Part shown: piece by piece, positions 18,125 to 26,930 of the stretch | Numbering within the stretch: position 1 is the first letter of the stretch | How the letters are laid out: each line of letters starts with the position of its first letter | Origin: Pseudovibrio sp. Ad37 | GTDB lineage: Bacteria; Pseudomonadota; Alphaproteobacteria; Rhizobiales; Stappiaceae | Direction: 5' to 3' | Assembly: GCF_001623075.1 (NCBI RefSeq) | Contig: NZ_LMCF01000096.1 | Location: forward strand, 80,007-144,006 | Length of the DNA stretch: 64,000 nucleotides | Program-made: the position numbers and the translations under genes | The notes under the pieces: generated by a model | Database searches by the model: none | What the model saw: the letters and a program-made list of their open reading frames with translations, nothing else | Told to the model about the DNA's origin: nothing

Positions 18125-18748
18125 ATGGCCTATCTGGCGAAGGAAGAACGCCGCAAAGCAATCATTCTGGCAACACTGGATGTTGTGAAGGAAAATGGGT
18201 TTGCTGGCATCACCACCCGGGCAGTCGCCAAGCAACTTGGAGCCGCAACTGGCATTCTTCACCACCATTTTAAATCACTCACAGATTTAAAATGTGAAGC
18301 CCTGCGCTACCTCTCTCAAAAGAACGGCGACAACTGCATCTCGGTCTCCAAAGACCTTCCACCGACACAAGCCCTGCTCCGTCTCATCAGCTTCAATGCA
18401 ACTCCTCAGGAAAAAGCAGAGACCAGCATATGGATCAGTGCGGCAGATGAAGCCAACAGAGACCCGGAGTTTGCCCGTGTCTACGCTGAAGAAACCAACA
18501 AAAGCCATGAATGGATCAGCAACAACCTCAAGGAAGGTATCCGGTCTGGCGAGTACACCCTCACCCTGCCCGCTGAACTTGTTGCATGGAAACTCATGTC
18601 ACTGGCCTTCAATCTTTATGACGTATCCAACCTGCCCGACACAGATCTAACACCAGACATGGCCGTTCAGATCCTTAAGGACGAACTGAAGTCAACTCTT
18701 GGGCTCGACAGCAAAGACCTTGCGTCTCAGCTGCTTTCAAGCCATTAA
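18125..18748 (+). CDS. TetR/AcrR family transcriptional regulator
   Basis: A 207-residue TetR-family repressor. The N-terminal helix-turn-helix is seen at residues 10-55 (RRKAIILATLDVVKENGF, then TTRAVAKQLGAATGILHHHFKS). The C-terminal ligand domain resembles the BetI-type subgroup with WISAADEANRDPEF. The gene is divergent from the MATE transporter and shares a short spacer with an inverted repeat, so it most likely represses the pump and itself until an inducer binds. It ends 38 bases before aroQ, but the two probably are not functionally linked. Confidence 0.9.
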   Translation: MAYLAKEERRKAIILATLDVVKENGFAGITTRAVAKQLGAATGILHHHFKSLTDLKCEALRYLSQKNGDNCISVSKDLPPTQALLRLISFNATPQEKAETSIWISAADEANRDPEFARVYAEETNKSHEWISNNLKEGIRSGEYTLTLPAELVAWKLMSLAFNLYDVSNLPDTDLTPDMAVQILKDELKSTLGLDSKDLASQLLSSH

Positions 18749-18786
18749 GGTGAGACTTGATCACCGCACAACTTCAGAGAGCTTTC

Positions 18787-19230
18787 ATGAAGAAGATCCT
18801 CATCCTCAACGGACCGAACCTGAACCTGCTTGGAATGCGCCAGCCAGAAGTTTATGGCTCCGCCACGCTTGCAGAGATAGAAGATCAGTGCCGCGCCCAC
18901 GCAAAACAGCTCGGCCTAGACATAGAATGCAAGCAATCCAACCATGAAGGCGAGCTGATCGACTGGATTCACGAGACCCGCCAGACGCGGACCGCAATCG
19001 TGCTCAATGCAGGCGCTTACACCCACACCTCAATTGCAATCATGGATGCAATCGCCAGTGTGGAGCGCCCAGTGATCGAACTCCACCTCTCAAACATCCA
19101 CCAGCGAGAAGAGTTCCGCCACACCTCCTACATCTCCAAGGTCGCAAAAGGTATGATCTGCGGTCTCGGCGCACACGGCTACACGCTTGCCATGGACGCT
19201 GCACTTCGAATTTTGGAAGAAGAAGACTAA
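18787..19230 (+). CDS. aroQ: 3-dehydroquinate dehydratase, type II
   Basis: Type II dehydroquinase of the shikimate pathway, 147 residues, converting 3-dehydroquinate to 3-dehydroshikimate. The family motifs are intact: ILNGPNLNLLGMRQPEVYG with the catalytic Arg and Tyr, QSNHEGELIDWI, NAGAYTHTSIAI and the catalytic His in ELHLSNIHQREEFRHTSYIS. The start is the ATG at 18787, preceded by AGAGA. In many alphaproteobacteria aroQ precedes accB and accC; here it does not, so the usual neighbourhood is broken. Confidence 0.96.
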   Translation: MKKILILNGPNLNLLGMRQPEVYGSATLAEIEDQCRAHAKQLGLDIECKQSNHEGELIDWIHETRQTRTAIVLNAGAYTHTSIAIMDAIASVERPVIELHLSNIHQREEFRHTSYISKVAKGMICGLGAHGYTLAMDAALRILEEED

Positions 19231-19355
19231 GCAGTGTAGACGGGTTATCTCCCACCGCAATGCAACGCGATTGAGTTTACCACACACCAGCAACAGTTCG
19301 GCGCAGCTGAGCTGTCTCATCGGGCGAACTCAGAAAACTCAAGCGCTCCCAGAGT

Positions 19356-20210
19356 TTACTTGCCGTTATACTGTACAACAACAACAAGCCCCAGAACAGG
19401 TTTTCCATCCTCAAAACGCGGCGTAATTTCATCCAGCTCAATAAGCGCAAAGCCGTTATCCACCAGCAGCTTGTGTAGATAATCAGCAGAATGAGCAAAT
19501 CTTCCACGATTGCTCATCACATATGGCTTTTCTGAAAAAACATCGTCTGCCGCTGTTTCCGTTGTGAAAATGACCTTGCCATTAAGCTCCAGGTTCTTAG
19601 CAAGGCCAGCGACAGCCTCCTCCAGTGCACCAAGATAAATAAATGTATCGCCAGAGATGATTAAGTCCCAGCGTTCATCCCAGTCGTTCTGTAGGAATTC
19701 AGTTAAGTCATTCAAATAAAGATCGTCATAAAGATTTTTCTGATCGGCCTTTTCAAGCATCCCTTCAGAAAGGTCTACTCCCGTCTTATGCAGCGCAAGA
19801 TTGCCGATCACCTCGGTACACAAACCAGTACCGCACCCCAAATCTAAAAGGCGTTTAAATCTGCCCTCTGTGAACTTGCTGACCATCTCCTGAATAATCT
19901 GAGGTACTTCATAGTTGAGCTGTTTAGTCAAGTGCTGATCAAAGTTGTCTGCATAATTGTCAAAAATCTTGCTCACGCACTGCTCAGGCACTGTGTCGGG
20001 AGTGAAATTCTCATCATTTGATCCAGATGCCAACTGCTCTTGCTCAATAGCACTTAAATCCTGCTCTACATTTTTTAAAGCAAGCTGCTCAGCTTCTTCG
20101 GTCTTGCCTGCCTCTTTAAGATCCTGCACTTGGCAGTCGATCAAGAACTTTTTGAGCGCAGCATGTATTGGATTGTCTTCATCGTCTGAATTGAAATTAA
20201 TATTCATCAT
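19356..20210 (-). CDS. Class I SAM-dependent methyltransferase (COG4976-like)
   Basis: A 284-residue protein with a Rossmann methyltransferase domain in its C-terminal two thirds. Motif I is LLDLGCGTGLCTEVIG and an acidic residue follows in TGVDLSEGML. The block FDNYADNFDQHLTKQLNYEVP ahead of it and the GRFAHSADYLHKLL block are typical of the COG4976 predicted methyltransferases that carry TPR repeats. Here the N-terminal 80 residues are acidic and helical but show no clear TPR. The substrate is unknown. The gene is AT-richer than its neighbours and stands alone, which may indicate acquisition. Confidence 0.82.
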   Translation of the reverse strand: MMNINFNSDDEDNPIHAALKKFLIDCQVQDLKEAGKTEEAEQLALKNVEQDLSAIEQEQLASGSNDENFTPDTVPEQCVSKIFDNYADNFDQHLTKQLNYEVPQIIQEMVSKFTEGRFKRLLDLGCGTGLCTEVIGNLALHKTGVDLSEGMLEKADQKNLYDDLYLNDLTEFLQNDWDERWDLIISGDTFIYLGALEEAVAGLAKNLELNGKVIFTTETAADDVFSEKPYVMSNRGRFAHSADYLHKLLVDNGFALIELDEITPRFEDGKPVLGLVVVVQYNGK

Positions 20211-20434
20211 CGTGACATGCCTCCACCTAAAGCAAACAAGTTGTTTTGCTTAAAAGTTCTAGATCAAAAAGCATGATGAAGACTTACAGTGCTTGATAAA
20301 TATCGCTTTGTATTTTTGTCAGGCAGTTTGGATGCGCTGCTGTTTTTTGTTCGTCCTGTGAGACACGACAGGCTCCTCCTCGCACTCATAAGCATATGGG
20401 CGATTAAACTTACAGGAAGAGCCAACCCTCCAAA

Positions 20435-20869
20435 TTAGTCATAGTTCTTAGAACTACGCAGCTTCTTGATGTTGCCGCGCTGCTTCTTACCTTCCATTCG
20501 CCGGCGCTTAGAGGCCAGCGTTGGCCGTGTGGCTTTACGCGTCTTGGGCACATAAGCTGCTTTGCGAATAAGCTCCAGCAACCGCTCCAACGCATCTTCT
20601 CTGTTGCGCTCTTGCGTGCGGAAGCGATCAGCCGTCAAAACAACTTCCCCCTTCAGCGTCAGGCGTGAGCCTGCGATCTTGCGCAAACGACTCTTTAAGT
20701 CATCCGGGAGAGTCGCATTTCCATCCAGATTGAATCGCAATTGCACGGCAGAAGACACTTTATTCACGTTTTGACCACCCGGCCCAGACGCCCTGATGAA
20801 GTCTTCTTTGATGTCGCGTTCCTCAATTGAGTAGCGCTCATTTACCTTTATTTTTTTGCGCTCGCTCAT
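20435..20869 (-). CDS. arfB: Alternative ribosome-rescue factor ArfB (peptidyl-tRNA hydrolase)
   Basis: Release-factor-like peptidyl-tRNA hydrolase of 144 residues. It enters stalled ribosomes and frees the nascent chain. The catalytic GGQ is at residues 31-33 in RASGPGGQNVNKVSSAVQL. The C-terminal tail is rich in Lys and Arg (KTRKATRPTLASKRRRMEGKK), as needed to sit in the empty mRNA channel, which separates it from full release factors. It is a single gene on the minus strand. Confidence 0.95.
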   Translation of the reverse strand: MSERKKIKVNERYSIEERDIKEDFIRASGPGGQNVNKVSSAVQLRFNLDGNATLPDDLKSRLRKIAGSRLTLKGEVVLTADRFRTQERNREDALERLLELIRKAAYVPKTRKATRPTLASKRRRMEGKKQRGNIKKLRSSKNYD

Positions 20870-21180
20870 CTGGCCCGCCCGTTACACCACGCATGCATAG
20901 CATTGATTGAAATAAGAAATTTTACTATTTGGTCAAAAAACAACCAGGAAAGCAACATTGCACGCTATAATACCAGCCCTTCAGATTTGCAAAGTTTTAC
21001 GCAACAAAGCCACACTCCATCGCAGGTATAGGCGAACGTATAATGCGCGTATATGTTTGATATCGCTTGATTTAGTCAGGTCTTCTACCTAGTCTCGGAT
21101 CCATATCCTGACAGAGGGTAAAATAATTAAGGCGCTCAGCCGAACAAACAATATTCGTCTCAAGCGTTACTGGAGGGGAA
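20870..21180. other. Intergenic region upstream of the omega-transaminase gene
   Basis: About 310 bases between divergent arfB and the transaminase gene. It must contain both promoters. A strong ribosome site GGAGGGGAA lies just before the ATG at 21181. I see no gene, RNA or convincing operator in it. Confidence 0.5.
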
Positions 21181-22542
21181 ATGACAGAGACTAACATATT
21201 GGCGCGGGACGAGATCCAAGAGATCACCGGCCTGACTACAAACAACCTTGATGCCTACTGGATGCCATTCACGGCAAACCGGCAGTTCAAGAAAGATCCA
21301 CGCCTTCTCGTGAAGGCCAAGGACATGCATTACACCGCCGCCGATGGCCGCCAGATTCTGGATGGCACAGCAGGCTTGTGGTGCTGCAATGCTGGCCACG
21401 GACGCCAGAAGATCGTCGAAGCTGTGCAGAAGCAGGTCGCCGAGCTGGACTACGCACCAGCCTTCCAGATGGCACATCCCAAGTCCTTCGAGCTCGCTGC
21501 CCGTCTGGCAGCACTCATGCCAGATCCGCTGAACCACGTGTTCTACACCAACTCCGGCTCTGAGAGCGTTGAAACCGCCCTCAAAATGGCACTGGCCTAC
21601 CACAAGGCCAAGGGAGAAGGCTCACGGACCCGCCTGATTGGACGCGAACGCGGCTATCACGGTGTCAACTTCGGCGGCATTTCCGTCGGCGGCATGGTTG
21701 CCAATCGCAAGCAGTTTGGTGCAATGCTCGCTGGTGTCGATCATATACGTCACACCCATGGCATTGCAGGCAATGAGTTCAGCAAGGGCGTGCCGAAAAA
21801 CGGCATTGAGTACGCTGAAGATCTCATGCGTCTCATCCAGCTCCACGACCCATCCACCATCGCAGCTGTGATTGTGGAACCGGTTGCGGGCTCTGCTGGC
21901 GTGATCCTTCCACCAGAAGGCTACCTGAAACGCCTGCGCGACATCTGTGATGAGCATGGCATCCTGTTGATCTTCGACGAAGTCATCACCGGCTTTGGCC
22001 GTCTGGGCACTCCGTTCGGTGTCGATTACTTTGACGTCATCCCGGACTTCGTCACGACGGCCAAAGGCCTCACCAGCGGCGTTGTGCCAATGGGTGCGGT
22101 GTTTGCCAGCTCCAAGGTCTATGATGCATTCATGACCGGCCCTGAGCATCTGATCGAGCTGTTCCACGGCTACACCTACTCAGCTCATCCACTTGCCTGT
22201 GCAGCTGCCCTGGCAACGCTGGATGTCTACGCTGAAGAGGAGCTGCTCACACGCGGCGCCAAGATGGCACAGTACTGGCAGGACGCACTTCACTCCCTGC
22301 GTGATTGTCCGAATGTGATCGACATCCGTAACATCGGCCTGATTGGCGCGATCGAGCTGGAGCCGATTGCAGGTGAGCCGACCAAGCGCGCATTCACAGC
22401 CTTCCTGAAAGCTTATGAGAAGAACATTCTCATCCGCACCACAGGCGACACAATCGCAATGTCCCCACCACTCGTCATCTCTGAAAGTGAGATCGATGTA
22501 CTGGTTGGCATACTGCGCGACGTCCTTAAGAATTTGGTTTAA
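21181..22542 (+). CDS. Omega-amino acid--pyruvate aminotransferase (beta-alanine:pyruvate type)
   Basis: Class III aminotransferase of 453 residues. It resembles beta-alanine--pyruvate transaminases, which convert beta-alanine and related omega-amino acids to semialdehydes with pyruvate as acceptor. Family blocks include the N-terminal DAYWMPFTANRQFK, NSGSESVETALKMALAYH, RGYHGVNFGGISVGGM, the cofactor Asp in LLIFDEVITGFGRLG and the PLP lysine in VTTAKGLTSGVVPMGAV. The N-terminal WMPFT signature is characteristic of this group. It is preceded by a strong GGAGGGG ribosome site and followed by a terminator, so it is monocistronic. The exact amine donor is not set by sequence. Confidence 0.9.
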   Translation: MTETNILARDEIQEITGLTTNNLDAYWMPFTANRQFKKDPRLLVKAKDMHYTAADGRQILDGTAGLWCCNAGHGRQKIVEAVQKQVAELDYAPAFQMAHPKSFELAARLAALMPDPLNHVFYTNSGSESVETALKMALAYHKAKGEGSRTRLIGRERGYHGVNFGGISVGGMVANRKQFGAMLAGVDHIRHTHGIAGNEFSKGVPKNGIEYAEDLMRLIQLHDPSTIAAVIVEPVAGSAGVILPPEGYLKRLRDICDEHGILLIFDEVITGFGRLGTPFGVDYFDVIPDFVTTAKGLTSGVVPMGAVFASSKVYDAFMTGPEHLIELFHGYTYSAHPLACAAALATLDVYAEEELLTRGAKMAQYWQDALHSLRDCPNVIDIRNIGLIGAIELEPIAGEPTKRAFTAFLKAYEKNILIRTTGDTIAMSPPLVISESEIDVLVGILRDVLKNLV

Positions 22543-22567
22543 GCTCCTGTTTCTGCATGAAATTTCA

Positions 22568-22593
22568 AAGAGGCGCCCCGGCGCCTCTTTTTA
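22568..22593 (+). terminator. Intrinsic terminator after the omega-transaminase gene
   Basis: A perfect 11-bp stem AAAGAGGCGCC / GGCGCCTCTTT with a two-base CC apex (in practice a four-base loop) is followed by further T residues, 25 bases after the stop codon. Confidence 0.9.
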
Positions 22594-22777
22594 CATACCG
22601 CAACGTTATAAGTAGCTTACACACACATTCTAAAGTTAACCCTTATTAACTTTAACCAGTTCCTGAGCAGCAATTCACCACATATACCAGCAAGCGCAAC
22701 AAAGCCCCTCGCCATGAAACCATGAGGCTGATAATGTGCCGCCCGAATTACAAAAGCTCTCATGCATCAGGACTCCC

Positions 22778-23611
22778 ATGCTACCTTCCCGCGACATTTC
22801 CCGCCTCATCGAAATCATGAAGGCCCTCAGAACACCTGAGACCGGCTGCCCTTGGGATCTGGAGCAGAACTTCAAAACCATTTCGCCCTACACCATCGAA
22901 GAGGCTTATGAAGTTGCCGATGCAATTGAGCGTGAAGATCTGAGCGATCTGAAAGAAGAACTTGGAGACCTGCTCCTTCAGGTCATCTACCACTCCCGCA
23001 TGGCCGAAGAAGAAGACGCCTTCGCCTTTGGCGACGTGGTTGAAGCCATCACCAAAAAGATGATCCGCCGCCACCCGCATGTATTCGGAGATGACGAGCA
23101 AAAAGCAGCGGGCTTCCCGAAAGGCACATGGGATCGCATCAAAGAAGAGGAAAAGCAGGAGCGCAAACAACAACGCGCCGCAATGGGCCTCATTGACCAG
23201 ATGCCACGCTTTCTGGATGAAGTGCCATCCGCATTCCCAGCTCTGACAGAAGCCGAAAAACTCCAACACCGCGCCTCCAAAGTTGGGTTTGACTGGGGCG
23301 CAGCAGAGCCCGTCCTCGACAAGATCAAAGAGGAAGTGGAAGAACTCACCGTTGAAGTCACAGCCAATACGCCAGACCGCAGAAAAATCGAAGACGAACT
23401 TGGCGATGTCCTGTTCGCAATCGCCAACCTTGCCCGTCATCTGGAAATCCAGCCAGAAGCCGCCCTCAAACGCACCAATGCCAAGTTCCGCCGCCGCTTC
23501 GCCCACATAGAAGACGCAGCAACAGCCGAACAACGCCCGCTTAAAGAGCTCTCCCTCGACGAGATGGAAGCTCACTGGCAAGCAGCGAAGAAGTTTGATC
23601 CAGCAAGCTGA
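22778..23611 (+). CDS. mazG: Nucleoside triphosphate pyrophosphohydrolase MazG
   Basis: All-alpha NTP pyrophosphatase of 277 residues with two MazG domains. It hydrolyses (d)NTPs to monophosphate and pyrophosphate and may lower ppGpp or remove aberrant nucleotides. The first domain shows CPWDLEQ, EEAYEVADAIE and EELGDLLLQV; the second shows EEVEELTVEV and EDELGDVLFAIANL, which carry the EExxE and ExxD metal ligands. I start at the ATG at 22778, with AGGA upstream; an in-frame GTG 14 codons earlier has weaker support. Its vicinity to hflX and hfq is conserved in Rhizobiales, here with two genes between. Confidence 0.95.
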   Translation: MLPSRDISRLIEIMKALRTPETGCPWDLEQNFKTISPYTIEEAYEVADAIEREDLSDLKEELGDLLLQVIYHSRMAEEEDAFAFGDVVEAITKKMIRRHPHVFGDDEQKAAGFPKGTWDRIKEEEKQERKQQRAAMGLIDQMPRFLDEVPSAFPALTEAEKLQHRASKVGFDWGAAEPVLDKIKEEVEELTVEVTANTPDRRKIEDELGDVLFAIANLARHLEIQPEAALKRTNAKFRRRFAHIEDAATAEQRPLKELSLDEMEAHWQAAKKFDPAS

Positions 23612-23630
23612 AGAATACCGTCAGGCGAGT

Positions 23631-23649
23631 AGACACTATGTTCGCCTGA
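23631..23649. terminator. Stem-loop between converging mazG and ydcF-like genes
   Basis: Arms TCAGGCGA (23631-23638) and TCGCCTGA (23642-23649) pair perfectly across a three-base gap at the apex. No long T-run follows on either strand. Its position between two converging genes suggests a bidirectional terminator. Confidence 0.5.
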
Positions 23650-23661
23650 AACCCACCCAAT

Positions 23662-24279
23662 TCACACAATCAAAAGGCATGTTTCAGGGTTAAGTTCCCG
23701 TATATAACCCGCCTCAAGATATGGCTGTACTTTGCCCCACTCAGTCAGAACTTCCGCCGCAAAATCGGGGTGCGCAGACCAGTCTGAGACCGCAACTGGA
23801 TACTTGTTCGCAGGCACGATCATTTTGATCACATCTGGCCAATGGCGCTCTAACGTCATCAGATATCGACGCGACGCACTCACACTTCCAACCGCGATCA
23901 CAGAACCAACAACCTCATAAAGCCCAAGCCCTTTTAAGCGCGTAAGTGAGAACGCCACATTCTCACCCGTGTTGGTCGCACGGGTCTCCAGAATAATTTG
24001 ACGCCTTGGCACTCCAGCAGCAACAAGCGCCTCACACATGTCATGCGCTTCAAGATGACCCAAGGCAGTCCGCTCACCACCCGTAATCAGAACACGCTCA
24101 ACAAGTCCATCACCCCAGAGTCTCACCGTGACCTGAACCCGAGCTTCAGCACTTCTGTGCGAGCCAAACAGCAAACACAGATCAGCCTTTCAGATCTCGG
24201 TTCTGACAAGCAAATATCGGTTAATCTCAGCAACAAGCTGATGAGTAAGCTCTAAATGCGGATTGATTGAACACGTCAT
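23662..24279 (-). pseudogene. YdcF/ElyC-type DUF218 protein interrupted by an in-frame stop codon
   Basis: The downstream part (171 codons, 23662-24174) is a clear DUF218 domain: an ERVLITGGERTA block, Gly-Val-Pro, and IILETRATNTGENVAFS. The family N-terminus normally has an initial helix and an AD-x-hydrophobic-GS strand before this. That part is present in the same frame, from an ATG at 24279 (MTCSINPHLELTHQLVAEIN, then RYLLVRTEI, a TGA at 24192-24190, and KADLCLLFGSHRS). The reading frame is therefore complete except for one nonsense codon. Initiation at internal TTG or CTG codons could still give a shortened protein. The family acts at the cell envelope or binds SAM (YdcF); its role here is unknown. 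The alternative is a sequencing error. Confidence 0.72.
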
Positions 24280-24482
24280 GACCCGACTAGTCTAACAAGA
24301 CAATCCAGTCATGTCATAAGGATACGCACAAGCACAGTGATTCAATAAAGCAAACACCTCAAAGAGAGGGTTTATCTATCTGAAATATTTGAACTACATT
24401 TCCATTACCGTTAAGCTAGGCTACGATGCCTTACTATCCTAAGTCTCCCCAGCCGATTTAAACACAGAAGCACTCATCAATA

Positions 24483-24929
24483 ATGAAACATCGATTTTCC
24501 CTAGCCCTTATTGCCTGGTTAATAAGCCCTACAAGCTCCGCAACCGCAGAACCTCAGGACCACAATTTGCAACAAGGCCTCATTCAATGGGAGTGCTCTG
24601 CATTAGCAGAGATCGCAAACAAGGACAGCTCTCAAGAACATTTCAATGAGGGCCTCTCAATCATCAGAGCTGCACTAGACACATACAAACAACCGTATAC
24701 GGGCACTAATAACAATACCTCAGAACTTCTAGACCTAATAGAAAATTACTCCAGTATAGACTTCGCCCTCGGCATGAGGTGGGCTGACACACTAATCAGA
24801 ATGCATAATAAAATTGTGAGAGAATCTTTACATACCCAACGTTACGAAGACTATTTAGTCAACATTGTGTCAAGAGCCAGTGATTACTACGAAAAACGTG
24901 ATTGTTCTGCTTTACAGGAAACCAAGTAA
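24483..24929 (+). CDS. Secreted protein, unknown function
   Basis: A 148-residue protein that I do not recognise. It starts with MKHR and a hydrophobic segment ending near TSSATAEP, a likely signal peptide cut after about residue 22. The mature part is helical and polar, with one cysteine early (WECSALAEIA) and one near the C-terminus (KRDCSALQETK), which could form a disulfide. Both cysteines lie in a C-S-A-L repeat, an oddity that may be chance. Base composition is more AT-rich than that of the flanking genes. It has its own terminator. Confidence 0.62.
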   Translation: MKHRFSLALIAWLISPTSSATAEPQDHNLQQGLIQWECSALAEIANKDSSQEHFNEGLSIIRAALDTYKQPYTGTNNNTSELLDLIENYSSIDFALGMRWADTLIRMHNKIVRESLHTQRYEDYLVNIVSRASDYYEKRDCSALQETK

Positions 24930-24971
24930 TCACGTCTCACCCTAGCGCCTCACTAGAAACTCTCAGTTACC

Positions 24972-25011
24972 AACAAGAAAGCCCCACTCGCATGAGCAGG
25001 GCTTTCTTGTT
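24972..25011 (+). terminator. Intrinsic terminator, 13-bp stem
   Basis: Arms AACAAGAAAGCCC (24972-24984) and GGGCTTTCTTGTT (24999-25011) pair perfectly around a 14-base loop that has its own short CTC/GAG pairing. T-rich sequence follows. The stem can also work in reverse, so it may end hflX (minus strand, stop at 25034) as well. Confidence 0.88.
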
Positions 25012-25033
25012 TTCATTCGTCTCTCAGAGCCAA

Positions 25034-26509
25034 TCAGATTGGTGAGTAACCACTGTCGTCATCCTCTTCACCGCCTTCTGAAGTCGGCTCTTCAGCCAGC
25101 TCCAGCCCGGTCACGAAGTACTTCGCGAAGCGCTCACGGACGCGAGATCGATGGGCATCCGGGACACGAACAGACAAGCGAATACCGTCCTCGGTATCGT
25201 CACGCGAGAGGATCTCGCAGTTCTGATAGAGCCATGCATGCCCCTGCCCGTCACTGTGTGGCAGAACCATCGTCACGGTATCCAGCTGCTCAGCCAGACG
25301 CGTTTCGATGCGAGCAATCAGATCCTCGATCCCATCGCCACTCAGCGCAGATACCGCAACCGGTCCCTCATCAACCGAGTTACTTTCCAGCAACTTGGCG
25401 CGATGTGCCTCGTCCAGCATGTCGATCTTGTTATAAACCTCAATGACACGATCACTCTCAGATACTTTAAGACCAAGCATCTCAAGCGTTTCATTCACAT
25501 CCTGAGACTGCGCTTTGGTGTCTTCATGAGCAATATCGCGCACATGAAGCACAATATCAGCCTGAATAACCTCTTCCAGCGTCGCCCTGAAGGCAGCCAC
25601 CAGATTGTGCGGCAACTCGGAGATGAAGCCAACCGTGTCTGACAGAATGACCTCACGGCCATGCGGCAGCTTCAAACGGCGAAGCGTAGGATCGAGCGTC
25701 GCAAACAGCAGATCCTTGGCAAATACCTCCGCATTTGTCATGCGGTTAAACAGCGTAGACTTGCCGGCATTGGTGTAGCCAACAAAAGCGATGACCGGAT
25801 GCGGCACCTTCTTACGTGCTTTGCGGTGAAGCTTACGGGTGCGCTGAACCTGCTCCAGGTGACCTTTCAGCAGCGTGATACGATCCTGAATGATACGCCT
25901 GTCGGCCTCAATCTGGGTCTCACCCGGGCCACCAACAAAACCAAGACCGCCGCGCTGACGCTCAAGGTGGGTCCAGGACCGCACCAGACGGGATTTCTGC
26001 CAACTCAAGTGAGCAAGCTCGACCTGCAGGCGACCTTCCTTGGTCTGTGCACGTTCACCAAAAATCTCCAGAATAAGACCCGTCCGGTCAATAACCTTGG
26101 TGTTCCAGTCTCGTTCCAGATTTCTCTGCTGGATTGGGGTGAGCGGATGATCAACAACAACCAGCTCAATCTCTTCGACATCAATTCGCAAGCGGATCTC
26201 TTCCACCTTGCCTGAGCCGAACAGACTTCCCGGTTTTACATTTGCCAATCGAACCAGACTTGAGGAGACAATCTCCAACTCGATTGCAGCTGCTAGTCCA
26301 ACAGCTTCTTCCAGTCTGGCTTGGGGGCTGCGCTCGGCACCAAAGGGGCGCTCAGGAGCACCTTTCCCTCTCGCCAGAGCTCTGCTTTGAATGATCGGTA
26401 CGATGACGAGTGACCGGGTTCCCCGGGTCACTTCGTCTTCGCCGGCCTCAACATTCGCATCGCGTTGCTTGCGGTTCAGACCGGCCTCTTTTTTAGATTG
26501 GGGCTTCAT
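25034..26509 (-). CDS. hflX: GTPase HflX
   Basis: Ribosome-associated GTPase of 491 residues that splits stalled or heat-damaged 70S ribosomes. The N-terminal HflX domain runs to about residue 230 and includes VKPGSLFGSGKVEEI and GPGETQIEADRR. The G domain has G1 GYTNAGKSTLFN, G3 DTVGFI, G4 NKID and G5 SALSG. The N-terminus has a longer charged extension than E. coli HflX, which is common in alphaproteobacteria. The start codon overlaps the hfq stop by one base (TGATG), so hfq-hflX is a coupled operon. Confidence 0.96.
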   Translation of the reverse strand: MKPQSKKEAGLNRKQRDANVEAGEDEVTRGTRSLVIVPIIQSRALARGKGAPERPFGAERSPQARLEEAVGLAAAIELEIVSSSLVRLANVKPGSLFGSGKVEEIRLRIDVEEIELVVVDHPLTPIQQRNLERDWNTKVIDRTGLILEIFGERAQTKEGRLQVELAHLSWQKSRLVRSWTHLERQRGGLGFVGGPGETQIEADRRIIQDRITLLKGHLEQVQRTRKLHRKARKKVPHPVIAFVGYTNAGKSTLFNRMTNAEVFAKDLLFATLDPTLRRLKLPHGREVILSDTVGFISELPHNLVAAFRATLEEVIQADIVLHVRDIAHEDTKAQSQDVNETLEMLGLKVSESDRVIEVYNKIDMLDEAHRAKLLESNSVDEGPVAVSALSGDGIEDLIARIETRLAEQLDTVTMVLPHSDGQGHAWLYQNCEILSRDDTEDGIRLSVRVPDAHRSRVRERFAKYFVTGLELAEEPTSEGGEEDDDSGYSPI

Positions 26510-26766
26510 CAGCCTCCTGCTTTTTCGCCTTCTTCTTCAGCTGGTTCGAACAGCTGTATAGGGCTATTTGGCATGATTGTTGAAATAGCGTGCTTGTAAA
26601 CGAGCTGGGAGTGCCCGTCACGACGCAATAATACGCAGAAATTATCGAACCAAGTAACTACGCCTTGCAGTTTTACACCATTGATCAAAAAGATTGTCAG
26701 TGGCGTCTTCTGCTTCCTGACATGATTTAAAAATGTATCTTGAAGATTTTGAGCGCGGTCAGCCAT
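26509..26766 (-). CDS. hfq: RNA chaperone Hfq
   Basis: Sm-like hexameric RNA chaperone of 85 residues. It helps small RNAs pair with mRNAs. The Sm1 and Sm2 motifs are seen in [15 protein letters not shown], the [22 protein letters not shown] strand region (given here only by its ends) and [10 protein letters not shown]. The C-terminal tail is short and acidic, as in other alphaproteobacteria. I start at the ATG at 26766, giving MADRAQNLQ, with AGGA upstream; an in-frame start 16 codons earlier is not conserved in the family. It is the first gene of hfq-hflX. Confidence 0.97.
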   Translation of the reverse strand: MADRAQNLQDTFLNHVRKQKTPLTIFLINGVKLQGVVTWFDNFCVLLRRDGHSQLVYKHAISTIMPNSPIQLFEPAEEEGEKAGG

Positions 26767-26930
26767 AACTATTTTTTTCCTGTTCTCAGTGGACACGGCC
26801 GCGGCATCCACCATTTACTGTTCCCATCCTCGAAACGGCCAAGTGACACTCACAAACACAAGAGAGATGCCCCAACACTAATAAGGTGCGCCGTCTTTCC
26901 TAAGTTCCCTTCAGCAAACACCGGAGGCAC

